Assembly: GCA_015501075.1 (NCBI GenBank)
Contig: JADNYJ010000180.1
Coordinates: forward strand, 1 to 64,000
Length of the DNA: 64,000 nt
Reading direction: 5' to 3'
From: Gymnopilus junonius
Taxonomy: Eukaryota > Basidiomycota > Agaricomycetes > Agaricales > Galerinaceae
The first letter of the stretch is position 1, and the number at the start of each line of letters is the position of its first letter. Positions 10,441 to 19,927 of the stretch are shown in pieces. The notes under the pieces are model-generated. The model was not told the origin of the DNA. It was given only the letters and a program-made list of their open reading frames with translations, and made no database searches. Made by a program: the position numbers and the translations under genes.

Positions 10441-11357
10441 TAACTGAACCCTCAGTCTCAAAGTATCAAAGATAACCTCCTTTGTACTGTAGTGGGGGCA
10501 TCACTTGCATCATGAACTTTGGTCAGTACAGTGGACTGTGGTGATGGTGGAACACTTGGAGTTTAAATTTGGACAATGACATGGGACAATAACATGGATG
10601 ATGCTGACATTGGGCCCAAGAACAAGAAGTAGAGCTGCGACCATGTGGAAAGACAGTGCGACCCCTGCTGACTAAGTTAGGACAAAAAATCATCCATGCA
10701 GTTCCAGGCTACCATAGGTGTGGGCCTGCCTAATATTAAATAAAATTAAATAAATTAAATTGAAGAAGGGAGGGAAGAAATAAATAAATCAGGCAGTGTC
10801 TATATAGGTGAAGGTCATCTAGCATACCATGATTTGATGAAATCTGCAGGGGCCGAAAGCAGTCCATTTTTTTGAGGTGTGCTTCGCGCATTTGGGTATG
10901 AAATTGATCTGGTCCTTGATTTGGGTAGGTCTGAGTAGCACATTATTTTTTCCTACTGCGCTTCACACGGCCCTCTCAATATGCATATGCACCAAGAACT
11001 GTGAATTGCATAGATGCCTTTCAAATACTCCAGGGTGGGGAGGTGAACAGGGTGGATTTTTGATTTATCTACCTCAAATGACCAGGATTATTTATTTTTC
11101 TTGCGTGCTTCGCGCGCCCTCCCCATCCTCTTTAAATGTTACCCAGATTAAAAATTTTATCTTATCTTTCAAGCTCTCCAGATGCCTTCCAATCTTCGAA
11201 AGAATGTGTGCAAAAGGGCCAGTTCATCACCTGACTGCGCTGACCTAATGAGTTTCCTTGTACAGTGGTGTTCATTGAGTGGCCTCCCGAGCTAAGGAAA
11301 GGGTCAAATATTCTAAAATTTACCCCATGTTCGGGAATTAGGCTCATCTCACTGATT
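10441..11357. other. Gene-free stretch with diverged direct repeats
   Basis: No coding sequence is recognised. A motif like TTTTTC-TGCGCTTC recurs at about 10870-10890, 10950-10980 and 11090-11115 (GTGCTTCGCGC in two of them). Around the second and third copies similarity extends further (AGATGCCTTYCAAT at about 11008 and 11178), suggesting a unit of about 140-170 bp in diverged tandem copies. Short AT runs (AAATAAATTAAAT) lie near 10740-10790. Confidence 0.35.
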
Positions 11358-11359
11358 TA

Positions 11360-11386
11360 CAGCTGAATTCAAAACGATAGGCCACC
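11360..11386. repeat. Left terminal inverted repeat of the Tc1/mariner-type element
   Basis: 27 bp, starting CAGCTG just inside TA. It matches the reverse complement of 16115-16134 (20 bp) and, across the MITE, of 15396-15402 (7 bp). Confidence 0.85.
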
Positions 11387-11974
11387 ATAAAAAATACACA
11401 TACATTGCGGGACACGAAAATTTAAACTCAACACAAGTACATAATTTCTACATCAGGTGATCAGACCACGGCAGCGTTATGAAATCAAGGGTTCAGTAGC
11501 CAAAAACTCATATCCGTCCTACGGTCCTCCAAAGCACCAATGACCAGTATCATTGGAAGCAGGGAGATAGCGTTCTCGGGCCCTGGCATCGACAACGAGC
11601 TGAATAGCCCAAGCAACATGACCTACATGGGCATCAGCCTGAGGAAAGCAGTCACAAGTCAAAAGACTTACCACCAAGATGCATTGGTTTCTGAGTTTCC
11701 CGGTGAGATGGCGGCGGGGTGAGGGCGAAATTGAGAGGTGGTGGGCTGCTGGATAGATGTATGGTGGTGGTTCGATGTTGAGAGCATGAGTTCAGGGATG
11801 AATCGATGACGGTTTATAAACCATAGATTGTTTAGAGATGTTATGCACCAAACGCGTGCAGGGTCGATGGACGCGTCGTCGATGACACGCAATAGGAGGA
11901 AATATGGCGAGAGGAAATAATTCTTTAGAGTCAGGGAGGTCAGAATCGTATTATGTTCCCAGAAAAAAAAAAGC

Positions 11975-11981
11975 TATAAAT
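11975..11981 (+). promoter_or_regulatory. TATA-like box upstream of the cargo gene
   Basis: TATAAAT follows an A-run and lies 37 bp before the ATG at 12018, a plausible TATA box for a very short 5' leader. Function is inferred from position only. Confidence 0.3.
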
Positions 11982-12017
11982 GCCTGAGCAGAAAGCTGTG
12001 ATTCTCCATCGACCTCA

Positions 12018-13898
12018 ATGGCTCAACCTCCAATGCCAAACGACTTCCAAGCACAAGCTCCTCAGCATCCTGGTGGTGCACCGCCATTTGTGCAAAATAT
12101 GTACCCGCAAGGGAACTATTATCCATACCCGCCAGGTGGTCTCTATCCACAGCAGTACCCACCACCGCCGATGCCAGGAGTGCCACAATATATGCAGCCT
12201 CATGGTTATCATGCACCGCCTCTGGCATACCCTCCACAGCTGCCAGTCGCTCAATTGCATGCACCACCACCAGCCCCTCGTAAGGCTGTTCAAGCTCGAC
12301 CACCGCCGGTAAGGCAGCGTCCGAACGAAGAACCACGGCCAGGAGGTAAGCTGTACTCAGCTTGATCATCACTTCTTTCTGCGTTGCTAACGACGTATAC
12401 AGTGTTCAGGTTCCAGGTCGACGTTGTTGAAGGCAATGCCAAACGCGAGTTCACAGCTGAAACCGACATGCCCTGGGAAGACTTCCGATGCCTGGTTGTT
12501 GGCCTCCTCGAAAATATGTCCATCGAGCTCGCATACAAGATTCCAGGCGAACCAGGCAAGGCCTCTCTACTGAAGACCAGGCCGGATTACGAAGCTGCCA
12601 TGTCCCGAGTCTGTCAAAAAGCACTTAGCGCACGCAGTAAGCCAGTCAGTATCGAGATAAAAAACATTGTAAGTGCACAGCATAAAATGATGACATGATA
12701 TACTGACCTTGACTTGCTAACAGGCTAAAGCACTGCCTTCGAAGAAGGCAGCGAAAAGGAAAAGGGAGGACGACATCCCCCCAGAGCACAGTGAAGAGCT
12801 CGACACCCAACTCGGGGCCTACAAGCAACTCGAGGCAATACTTCGATGTGAGTTGCACCATGGGCACTGCTTTGTCGACCGGACAAATGGAATGGACAAC
12901 CATCGTCGTCTCAGTCATGCAGAAATGACCCTTTGGGCCAAGAAGATGGTGAGCATGTGATAAAATTTGTATAAAGACAGCCTTACTCATTTAGTGAACA
13001 GTCTCTGAATGAGGCGTCGAAATACAGTCCGCCTCACTGCCTCAGTTTCGACCGACCCCCAACCAAGAAGCCACGTCGCTCACTGTCTTCGTCAAATGTT
13101 CCTGAGGTTCATGTTACAATTCAGAACATAACATCTGAAGGCGAATCTATTGTCATACCTGGGAGCGCGCCTGTCTCGGCGCGCATCAGTTCTGGTTCAA
13201 GCATGACTTTGCATATCACCCCAGCAATTCCCGACTTCGGTTTCATCCCACCTGCCTTCCCACCCCCCGAGATCCTGACACCTCCCAATGCCCCTTCGAC
13301 GTTGCCACCTCCCAATGCTCCTTTGACAATGACCCCTTCGCCGGAGCATCCTTCCACCTCATCCTCACATTCGAATGGTGATGTCTTCTTGTCTTCTACA
13401 CCAGCTGAAGCAGACAGCCTATTTCCTCCCATGGCTACAGTGATCCAGCAGCTTGCCGAAGATCGTCCTGGAGCAGGCTTCGAAAACCTCGAGCAGGTCT
13501 TGGCGGAGGCAGGGATCACTTCAAGCCATCAGATTTTGCTCTTACCTGAGAACGTCTTGTGCGTAGCAGCCAACTTGAAGGCTTCACAGGCCCGGACACT
13601 TCGCAACCACACGAGAAGGATAATTTTGCCTCTTCTTGGGCTCAACGGCAATTATGACGAGCCTGAAATTGAAGATGTTGAAGTGAGAGATAACAATGTA
13701 ACAACCACTTACTTTTTACGTCCAAACAGGATAGCTGATAGTAGTAGCAATGAGGGGTCTGACAACGATGCGGAAGGCGATGATGCGGAAGGTGATGACG
13801 CGGAAAGCGACGATGCAGAAGGCGATGACGTGGAAGGTGATTATGCAGAAGATGACGATGCGGAAGGAGAGAACGACATTTGGCAAATCAGTGGCTAA
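12018..13898 (+). CDS. Unrecognised 571-codon protein inside a transposon (possible cargo)
   Basis: Four exons join cleanly: 12018-12345, 12403-12668, 12724-12948 and 13002-13898, with GT-AG introns of 57, 55 and 53 bp and a branch-site-like CTAAC in the first. The N-terminus (about 100 residues) is Pro, Tyr and Gln-rich. Residues about 110-195 form a compact region (DMPWEDFRCLVVGLLENMS, SKPVSIEIKN). A basic patch (KKAAKRKRED) leads to a His/Cys-containing segment, CELHHGHCFVDRTNGMDNHR, and RLSHAEMTLWAKKM. A Pro/Thr linker follows, then a helical segment (VLCVAANLKASQARTLRNH). The C-terminus is an acidic tandem repeat of AEGDD units. I recognise no named domain. The undamaged frame, next to a transposase with frame breaks, suggests selection or recent arrival. 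A DNA- or chromatin-binding role is only a guess from the basic and acidic segments. Confidence 0.8.
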
Positions 13899-13962
13899 AA
13901 TTTGAAAGGGGGATTCTCAGCGCACATAGACTGTATATAAATTCAAGGATGACTCACCTCTC

Positions 13963-14092
13963 TAGATTTCGAAATAATCCTGGTAATAGCACTCTAATTA
14001 TCTACTGTACATACTCGCCCATCCTCTTTAGATTTCGATATAATCCTCATCATAGCACTAATTATCTACTGTACATACTCGCCCATCCCTAG
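13963..14092. repeat. Tandem duplication, two 64-66 bp copies
   Basis: Copy 1 (13963-14028) and copy 2 (14029-14092) both start TAGATTTCGA and end around TACATACTCGCCCATCC. They lie just after the stop of the 571-codon gene, probably in its 3' untranslated region, before the transposase gene that ends at 14100 on the other strand. Confidence 0.8.
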
Positions 14093-14099
14093 AATGAAA

Positions 14100-15289
14100 T
14101 CATGCAATATACTCACTGTGTCTATACCAACCCAAAGCCTTCTCGGGGGTGACAGTTTGATATACTGCCTCCCATATCAACGCATAAGGATCAAATGTTG
14201 GCCCCTCCATTCCTCCGGAAATATAGTCGCGATGGTTGCGGAGCCAAGCTTTGATGGCCGAAAACGCCTCTTCGATTGGGTTCAAATCAGGTGAATATGC
14301 TGGCAGGTAAATGAGACGCATTCCCCTGGAACAAGATAATAAATGATCTGAATTAGAGAGTGGAATACCGACTTGCCGTGCTTCAACCATTTCTCTAATT
14401 CCTGGTACTTTGTGAATACTGGCATTATCCATTATAAGTACAGAATTTGGGAGAGGAAAAGGCTGCATTTGGTCCAACAATCCACTGACAAAAGACGAGA
14501 ATTCATCGCCGTCAAAGGCATGGTTCAGCACTTCTAAGTGCAGAATGCCGTCAAGGGACAACGCAGGCAATATAGAATACCTGTGTCATATCATGCATAA
14601 GACTACCAATAGCTATTCAATTTATAAAACTTACTTCACACCACGGATAAAGAAATCACGACGTCGGGCCCGAGTTCCACGAGAGGCCCATGCATAAGAT
14701 CGGCGGAGAGTTATACGATTGAAGTGACTCTCGTCTGCGAATACGAGCTGTTCAGCGGAAAAGTGTTCTCCGATGAGCATTTTGTAGAGAGCACGGTCGT
14801 TCTCATCTCGCTCAATGGCGGGCTGCGTTATCTAAACATTCACTTCAGTAAAATTTATGCACTGCAGCTGAAGCACCTTGTTCACCCTTTTCATTGTAAA
14901 GCCCCGCCTGTGCAATGTCCTTGCGATTGTTCCCGTCGATGCATGGATACCACAAACCTCTCGTAAATGATCTTGCAATTCACTGAGTAACATGTCAGGT
15001 TGTCGCTCGATCAGACCTTCGAGAAACTAGAAATAAAATGGTCAAAAATGACTGACATAAGAATGGAAGAAAACTACATTTACATCAGCGTCGAGGGCAT
15101 CTAGCAGTCGTGGACGACCTTGAACAACTTGCACCGGTACAGTCTCGCCCGTTTCGCGAAATGTTTTTCGGAGACGCCTCATTGCCCGGGGACTGATGCC
15201 TATATAAGCCTCAGACTATCGGGAAGGCCTTCATTGAGAGACAAGTGAAGGGCCAAATCCTTGTATTCTTTCGGTATATGTCGTCTCAT
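14100..15289 (-). pseudogene. Tc1/mariner DDE transposase, probably one or two frame breaks
   Basis: The likely start MRRHIPKEYKDLALHLSL is at 15289. Exons are about 15084-15289, 14886-15026, 14635-14831 and 14100-14580. Helix-turn-helix regions (GISPRAMRRLRKTFRETGE; LLSELQDHLREVCGIHAST) precede the catalytic core. The triad is the Asp of VFADESHFN, the Asp of VLIMDNASIHK and the Glu of SPDLNPIEEAFSAIK. A stretch at about 14330-14378 looks like a retained 47-bp intron (GTCGGT...TTCCAG); without it the last two catalytic residues are about 35 apart, as in DD34E-type enzymes, but its exact removal shifts the frame by one. Another break is needed near 15215. The gene lies inside matching terminal repeats, so it is the element's own transposase. 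Either small indels inactivate it or the sequence carries errors. Confidence 0.8.
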
Positions 15290-15404
15290 GAGGCATGGTA
15301 GCGGTATCAGTGATACGATCAGTGATAAATGAGTTGAGTCAGACCACTTCGGAGATTGAAATATTTTGATCCGATGTAAGTATGTAGCAATCTGGGGTGG
15401 CCTA

Positions 15405-16114
15405 CTATGATTCGTCGGGAGTTTGAAACGGAAACATAGAAAAATCGATATCAAATTTTACACATGCTCTGGAGAGCTAAAATTTTACAGAGATGTACAA
15501 CTTTACATTTTCTTTAGATTCGTAAAGTTTTTTTAACGAAAAGTTGAAAGTGCAAGCAACAGGAGTATTTCCGCGTCTCAAAAGTGAAAGGATGGGGAGA
15601 TTGAAACGAGAGTCACATAGCAGTCACGGTTCATTTGAAGTTTTGCTGACAAGCCGAATAGACGGCATGCTGGCAGTAGCATCAGTGCTGCCCACAGTAA
15701 ATAGAAGGTCTAAGCGGAGCTTGAATGTTCATCACGTCTGTCACTCTGGATTGGACTCTGAATGGTCCTCCAGGTTTTCTGAATGCAATACTGCGAGAAT
15801 TGACATGAAATTTGGCATGGATGCTCGCCTAAAGGTACTGAAACTGCCTGTAAAATTTTGGCATGACCGCTCATTAGGATCTGGCTAGATCTAACTAATG
15901 ATCTCATTACATTGACTGCTTTGATGTAACGAACTTCTCATCTGTCTGATATCTTTCTCATCCACAGCATTCTCTGAGAAAATTTCTACACCATCTTAAA
16001 GGCCAGAAGGTCTAGTATTTATGTGATTTTTTCTAGAGCAAAGGAGTGAGGTAGAGAGGCAGGAGCAGGGTCGTTTCAAACTCGCCATCGTTTCAAACTC
16101 CCGACGAATCATAG
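15405..16114. mobile_element. MITE (710 bp, TA target duplication) inserted in a transposon terminal repeat
   Basis: Perfect inverted repeats of 28 bp including TA occur at 15403-15430 and 16089-16116 (core ATTCGTCGGGAGTTTGAAAC). TA at 15403-15404 and 16115-16116 is the duplicated target. Excising the element and one TA rebuilds the inner part of the outer transposon's terminal repeat. The longest open frame inside (15544-15888, 114 codons) shows no recognisable domain, so this is probably non-autonomous and mobilised by a mariner-like transposase. Confidence 0.85.
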
Positions 16115-16134
16115 TATCGTTTTGAATTCAGCTG
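16115..16134. repeat. Right terminal inverted repeat (outer 20 bp) of the Tc1/mariner-type element
   Basis: Exact reverse complement of 11360-11379, followed by TA at 16135-16136. The inner 7 bp of the same repeat are displaced to 15396-15402 by the MITE. Confidence 0.85.
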
Positions 16135-16398
16135 TAAGCTCTGGTTCCGGACTTTCGCGCCCCAGAACATGTCGAAGTAGCCGCATTATTTGGCCGAGTT
16201 ACTTTGTTTGTACATGATTATATTTTCAAACTCAGTTATATCGTATTTGGCCCACACCTATAGAAAGTGAGCCCAAACAAATAAATAAATGTAGCTGCCA
16301 TCAAGCCGGAGATATTCGGACCGATATCTATTTAAATATTTATCGCCGGTCCCGGTCATCATTGATTCATATGTACGCTGGTGAGGCATTTTTTGCTC

Positions 16399-17507
16399 TT
16401 AAAAAGCTCCTATCACTTGGAGCAAATCCAGATTCCAAGTAAAGACACCCCCAACAATGCTGGCCCAGAGACGATGTATAAGTTCAGGATCAGAACTATA
16501 CGAGACACAATTAGTATACAAGAATGTTACACGGTGAGCAAACCTCAGCCGTGCACAACTTTTAAATAGACGCAACATAGACGCAAACTTGACACTATCA
16601 CGCAACTCGCGCTGGATCCCATCGACGTCGACTCCTTTAGCATTCTCATGGAGCCATATATCTGCCTTAACTTTCATGTCATCCACCTCCTCGCCACAGT
16701 AAAGAGCCATCCACACCCAAGTGAGGAAGGCAGCAACAACCTTACCATCTGAGATACCATACTTCTCCAGCACCGGCTAAGCAGTAATTCCTCCGTAAAG
16801 CAAGAGGAGCTCAATCACCTCAGCAATCTCAGCACTAAACCCTCCGTTGATGCCATGCAAGGTAGAGAGCTAAAAGAGCACAGTAGGGTCGATTTCGAAG
16901 TACGGCACATCGTCATGAACGCCAGTTGTAGTAGACTAAGACGTCCGACACCAGCGTCACGGGTCTGCGAAGGAACTATTGTAAAGAGAGAGTAGGTCAC
17001 AGGAGCTGCACCTGGGGGACCTCTTGCACCCGAGCACGGGGTGACAGCAAATAAGATGAAGATGTCGTGGCTGAGCCCAATAGGTCGAGGAACTGGCTGT
17101 TTGTTATTATCAATGACAAGGAAGCTAGTATGACGCCTGGTATTACCGTCCATACGGTGGGCACTCATTCCTGGGATCCAACCACTTTCAAGATCCGCAA
17201 TGAATGCTTTCGCGGCACAAGTATGGAGGAATTTGTTATGATATGAATACAACATGGTGGTAATCTGAATCTTTTCCGCAAATGCCGGGTTAATCGCTGG
17301 GATGAGGCCTTTAATCTTTAACGAGTCAACGACCGCATTGCTCTTCTGTACAATCCCATAAGCGTGCAGGCGAAGTTTTGGTCGCTCGGTCGCTTGGGTT
17401 GTGAAATTTCTGGGAAATGGCGGCATAAGACTGAATATCGACATGTATGCATCAACCTCGCATTCCTCAAGCGCAGGAGTTGGCGCCGGCGGTGGTGGCT
17501 GAACCAT
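16399..17507 (-). pseudogene. Unrecognised gene with in-frame stops and one frame change
   Basis: From an ATG at 17507 the minus strand encodes a Pro-rich start (MVQPPPPAPTPALEECEVD) and a segment with KLRLHAYGIVQKSNAVVDSL and MLYSYHNKFLHTCAAKAFI. After a frame change near 16910-17000 it reads DVPYFEIDPTVLF, STLHGINGGFSAEIAEVIEL and VLEKYGISDGKVVAAFLTW, ending near 16399. Two TAG codons in the second part, after TVLF and after YGGITA, sit where CAG would keep the frame open. I do not recognise the family. It flanks the mariner element, whose right end is 264 bp away, and may be host sequence or part of another mobile element. Confidence 0.45.
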
Positions 17508-18200
17508 AACTACAGGCGGCTTTTGAGGGTAAACAAAGTAAGAAGGTGGTAGTGGTACTACTCAGCATCCCATGGTTATAGATTCCAAATTATTGTGGTT
17601 CTCTGCTGTAAAAATTCTATGGGTCACAAAGTTCAAGGCCACCTCTTAGCCAATTTAAGTGCGTCGACGACTTAACGTATTTAAATCATTGTGAGGCTGG
17701 AGAGTTTGCATTACGAACGAAATGACGTGCACGAGACCTTATTCGGGTGGCGTACAAGCAGAAGATATATAGTGCATCTTGTGCACCATTCAGACGTCCA
17801 GAGTTGGCATTCAGTTCCAATGACGATTACATGTTCCATTGGCCTGCTATTGCACAAAACGCCGTCAAGACTGGATCAGAGACGGAGCTGGACCACGTTT
17901 GACGGAATTCAACGTGTTGCAGGAGCAGAAGAATGAAGGCAGCCTCTTTGAATATCTGTCTCAAATCGTGGCTACTCCTGCGTACAAATTGATGAGGACA
18001 TGGCCACCAGTCGGAATTGTTTCCTGGGAAAGGTTATGGTGTGGACAGAAAAAAGTAGGTGTAAGGAGCGTGGATGAGTCTCAGCGTTCGGAAGTGGGCA
18101 GAAGTGTCAAAATCGCCGAAAAGTTGGTGAACGTGAAGAGGTATACACATCCACGGAATATTCTTTCTTGGAAAGGGAACGTGGTATATGGTTGGAGGCT
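17508..18200. other. Intergenic, nothing recognised
   Basis: Short frames occur here (for example 17839-18306 on the plus strand), but none shows codon structure, domain similarity or splice logic. The right end is probably the 3' untranslated region of the SWAP-like gene on the minus strand. Confidence 0.4.
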
Positions 18201-19715
18201 TCATTGGTCGTCATCCTTTGTAGCTCTCCTCTTTTCTACCCATTCTTTCAGTCTCTTTCGACGAGCCTCCTTAGCGGCCTCTTCATCGACCCCTTGGCTG
18301 TTATGATCCTGGGCATCCGGCGTAGCCTGCTCGCTGGATTTGCCCAAAGAGCCTGAAACATTCCTGGCTCCAGAAGCTGCGCCTCCATCCTCAGACCCGG
18401 ATGCAGACCCGCTATCGTCGCTCCCATATCCTGTCAGCACTCCGAGACCGGCAGTTTTCTTGCTCTCGGCAATTTCTTTCTCTTCTTTCTCTAGCCGTGC
18501 TTGGCTTTGGCCAAATTCCACGCCGGCTCCATCTTCCGCGAAGGAATGAGAATCGTCTGTCCCCGCCGTGGTTGGCTAGAATTCGCATCTCCAGTTGGGC
18601 TGCATTAGGTGACGAAACAATATGGGTGGCCGTTCGTTTCATTAATTCGTTCTGGAGATCGTCGGGCTGTAAAAATAAAAAATTAGTATCCACATGAATG
18701 CTTTCGAGTGATTCTAGGTGGCTGCAAGATATCACCTACCTCTTCATCACTTCCGCCCCAAATATCCTCCTTTTCTTTGAGCTCTTCTTCGGCATCATCG
18801 CCATCTTCCTCCATACGAGCTCTCAGCCGTTCTCTCGTCTGGTCAAGGAGACGACGCCTTTTCTCCTTTCGAAAATCTTCCACTTCGTCAGGATTGAAAA
18901 AGGTATCTTCGGCGTCTGAAGGGAGGTCTGACCAGCCTGTTGGTGAGCTTGGTCCTGGGCCCGGAATATTATCATATTTTGGGAGAGTATCAAGTAGAAG
19001 ACGCGCGTCATACCTACAGAGAAATAAATTAGCAAATGAAAATGTCAAGAAAGAATTTCAGAAAGATTGACTTCGCTAGAATAAGAATTGTTAGTTAATT
19101 AATCAGGCGAGCAACGCCTCGAGGGCCAGGAAATCACTGCATGGACCGCAGCATAGGAACAAAGTTTGAACGTCAAAGGTTGTCAGACTACCGGTCGACC
19201 CAAATCGATGTTTTGTCGTCTTCATCGGCTGTCGTCGGAATGGTGGTGGTAAGCTCTCTTCTTCCTCGTCCAACCAAACCTGAACCCCGTCGATCATCAG
19301 CATCGACACCGTATGAGCTGTCGCTAGCGCCCCACTGAATCAAGCAGAGCCTACTTTGCACAGTGCCAATGGCCACAACCTTTTCCTTCCCATCCTCTTG
19401 CGTTTGCTTGGCGAGCCTATATTCCACAACCTCAAGAGACTCAGCTGCAACCTCGGCGCTTGGTCCGCGAACAATATCAGCTTCGTATGCCTGGATATAA
19501 AGAGCTTGCAACGGGTCATGCACTTGGACATTTTTCCCGAGGTCGGAGGAGCTGGGGCCAGCAACTTGGTTTAAGTAAGTTTGGTGATGGCTTAGGAATT
19601 GTTCTTCCTTTTCTTCGTAGACGGGTTTATGATCACGTCGGCCACCACCCTGGCTGCGATGCGCTGGGCGGTGCTTGCGTTTACGATGATTGGTGCTCAT
19701 GGTGGTTGTGGTCAA
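18201..19715 (-). CDS. SWAP-type (suppressor of white-apricot) splicing regulator, apparent 1-nt frameshift
   Basis: The start is at 19715. Exons are 19192-19715, 18740-19013 and 18201-18666, and the first two junctions are phase-consistent (WVDR joined to YDARLLL). Residues about 60-190 resemble the SWAP N-terminal domain: LQALYIQAYEADIV, an LIQW motif and the signature DRYDARLLLDTL. A Glu/Arg-rich coiled segment (FRKEKRRRLLDQTRERLRAR) follows. Exon 3 begins with a SURP-like module, LMKRTATHIVSSPNAAQLEM then RFSFLR. Just after FSFLR, near 18545, the frame must slip by one base to enter EDGAGVEFGQSQARLEKEEK and the C-terminal KEARRKRLKEWVEKRR. An extra G in a GG run would explain it. SWAP proteins bind RNA and control splicing in the nucleus. 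The family call rests on the two domains in the right order. Confidence 0.7.
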
Positions 19716-19927
19716 GTTATAAATACTCCGATCGTCCTTTCTCAGCTAGCTCACCAGTTTCAAATTTAGAAATGCTCCAAAGTATTCGGACAAGAAATTA
19801 ACATTGAATTAACACAATGTCCGGAGTAAAGTATACATGCTTGAATAGGTTTAATGCGTCTCAAATTCTATCGGAATAAGTTACGATAAATAACCCGTCT
19901 ATCGTCCAAATCATCCACTCGGTGTTC

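Larger units (their letters stand above)
11360..16134. mobile_element. Tc1/mariner-type transposon carrying an extra gene and a nested MITE
   Basis: The left end at 11360 begins CAGCTGAATTCAAAACGATA and its exact reverse complement ends at 16134. TA lies immediately outside both ends (11358-11359 and 16135-16136), the expected Tc1/mariner target duplication. On the right the terminal repeat is interrupted after these 20 bp by a MITE at 15405-16114. If the MITE and one TA are removed, the inverted match extends to 27 bp. Inside are a DDE transposase (minus strand, 14100-15289) and an intron-containing gene of 571 codons (12018-13898). Total length is 4775 bp, or about 4063 bp without the nested insertion and its extra TA, which is large for this superfamily. 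Boundaries are seen directly; treating the extra gene as cargo is inference. Confidence 0.85.

Noticed and set aside
10714..16262. 13-bp inverted match ATAGGTGTGGGCC near 10716 and 16250, which could suggest a larger outer transposon
   Set aside because: A 13-bp match between two arbitrary places is expected by chance in 64 kb, and the flanks do not match.
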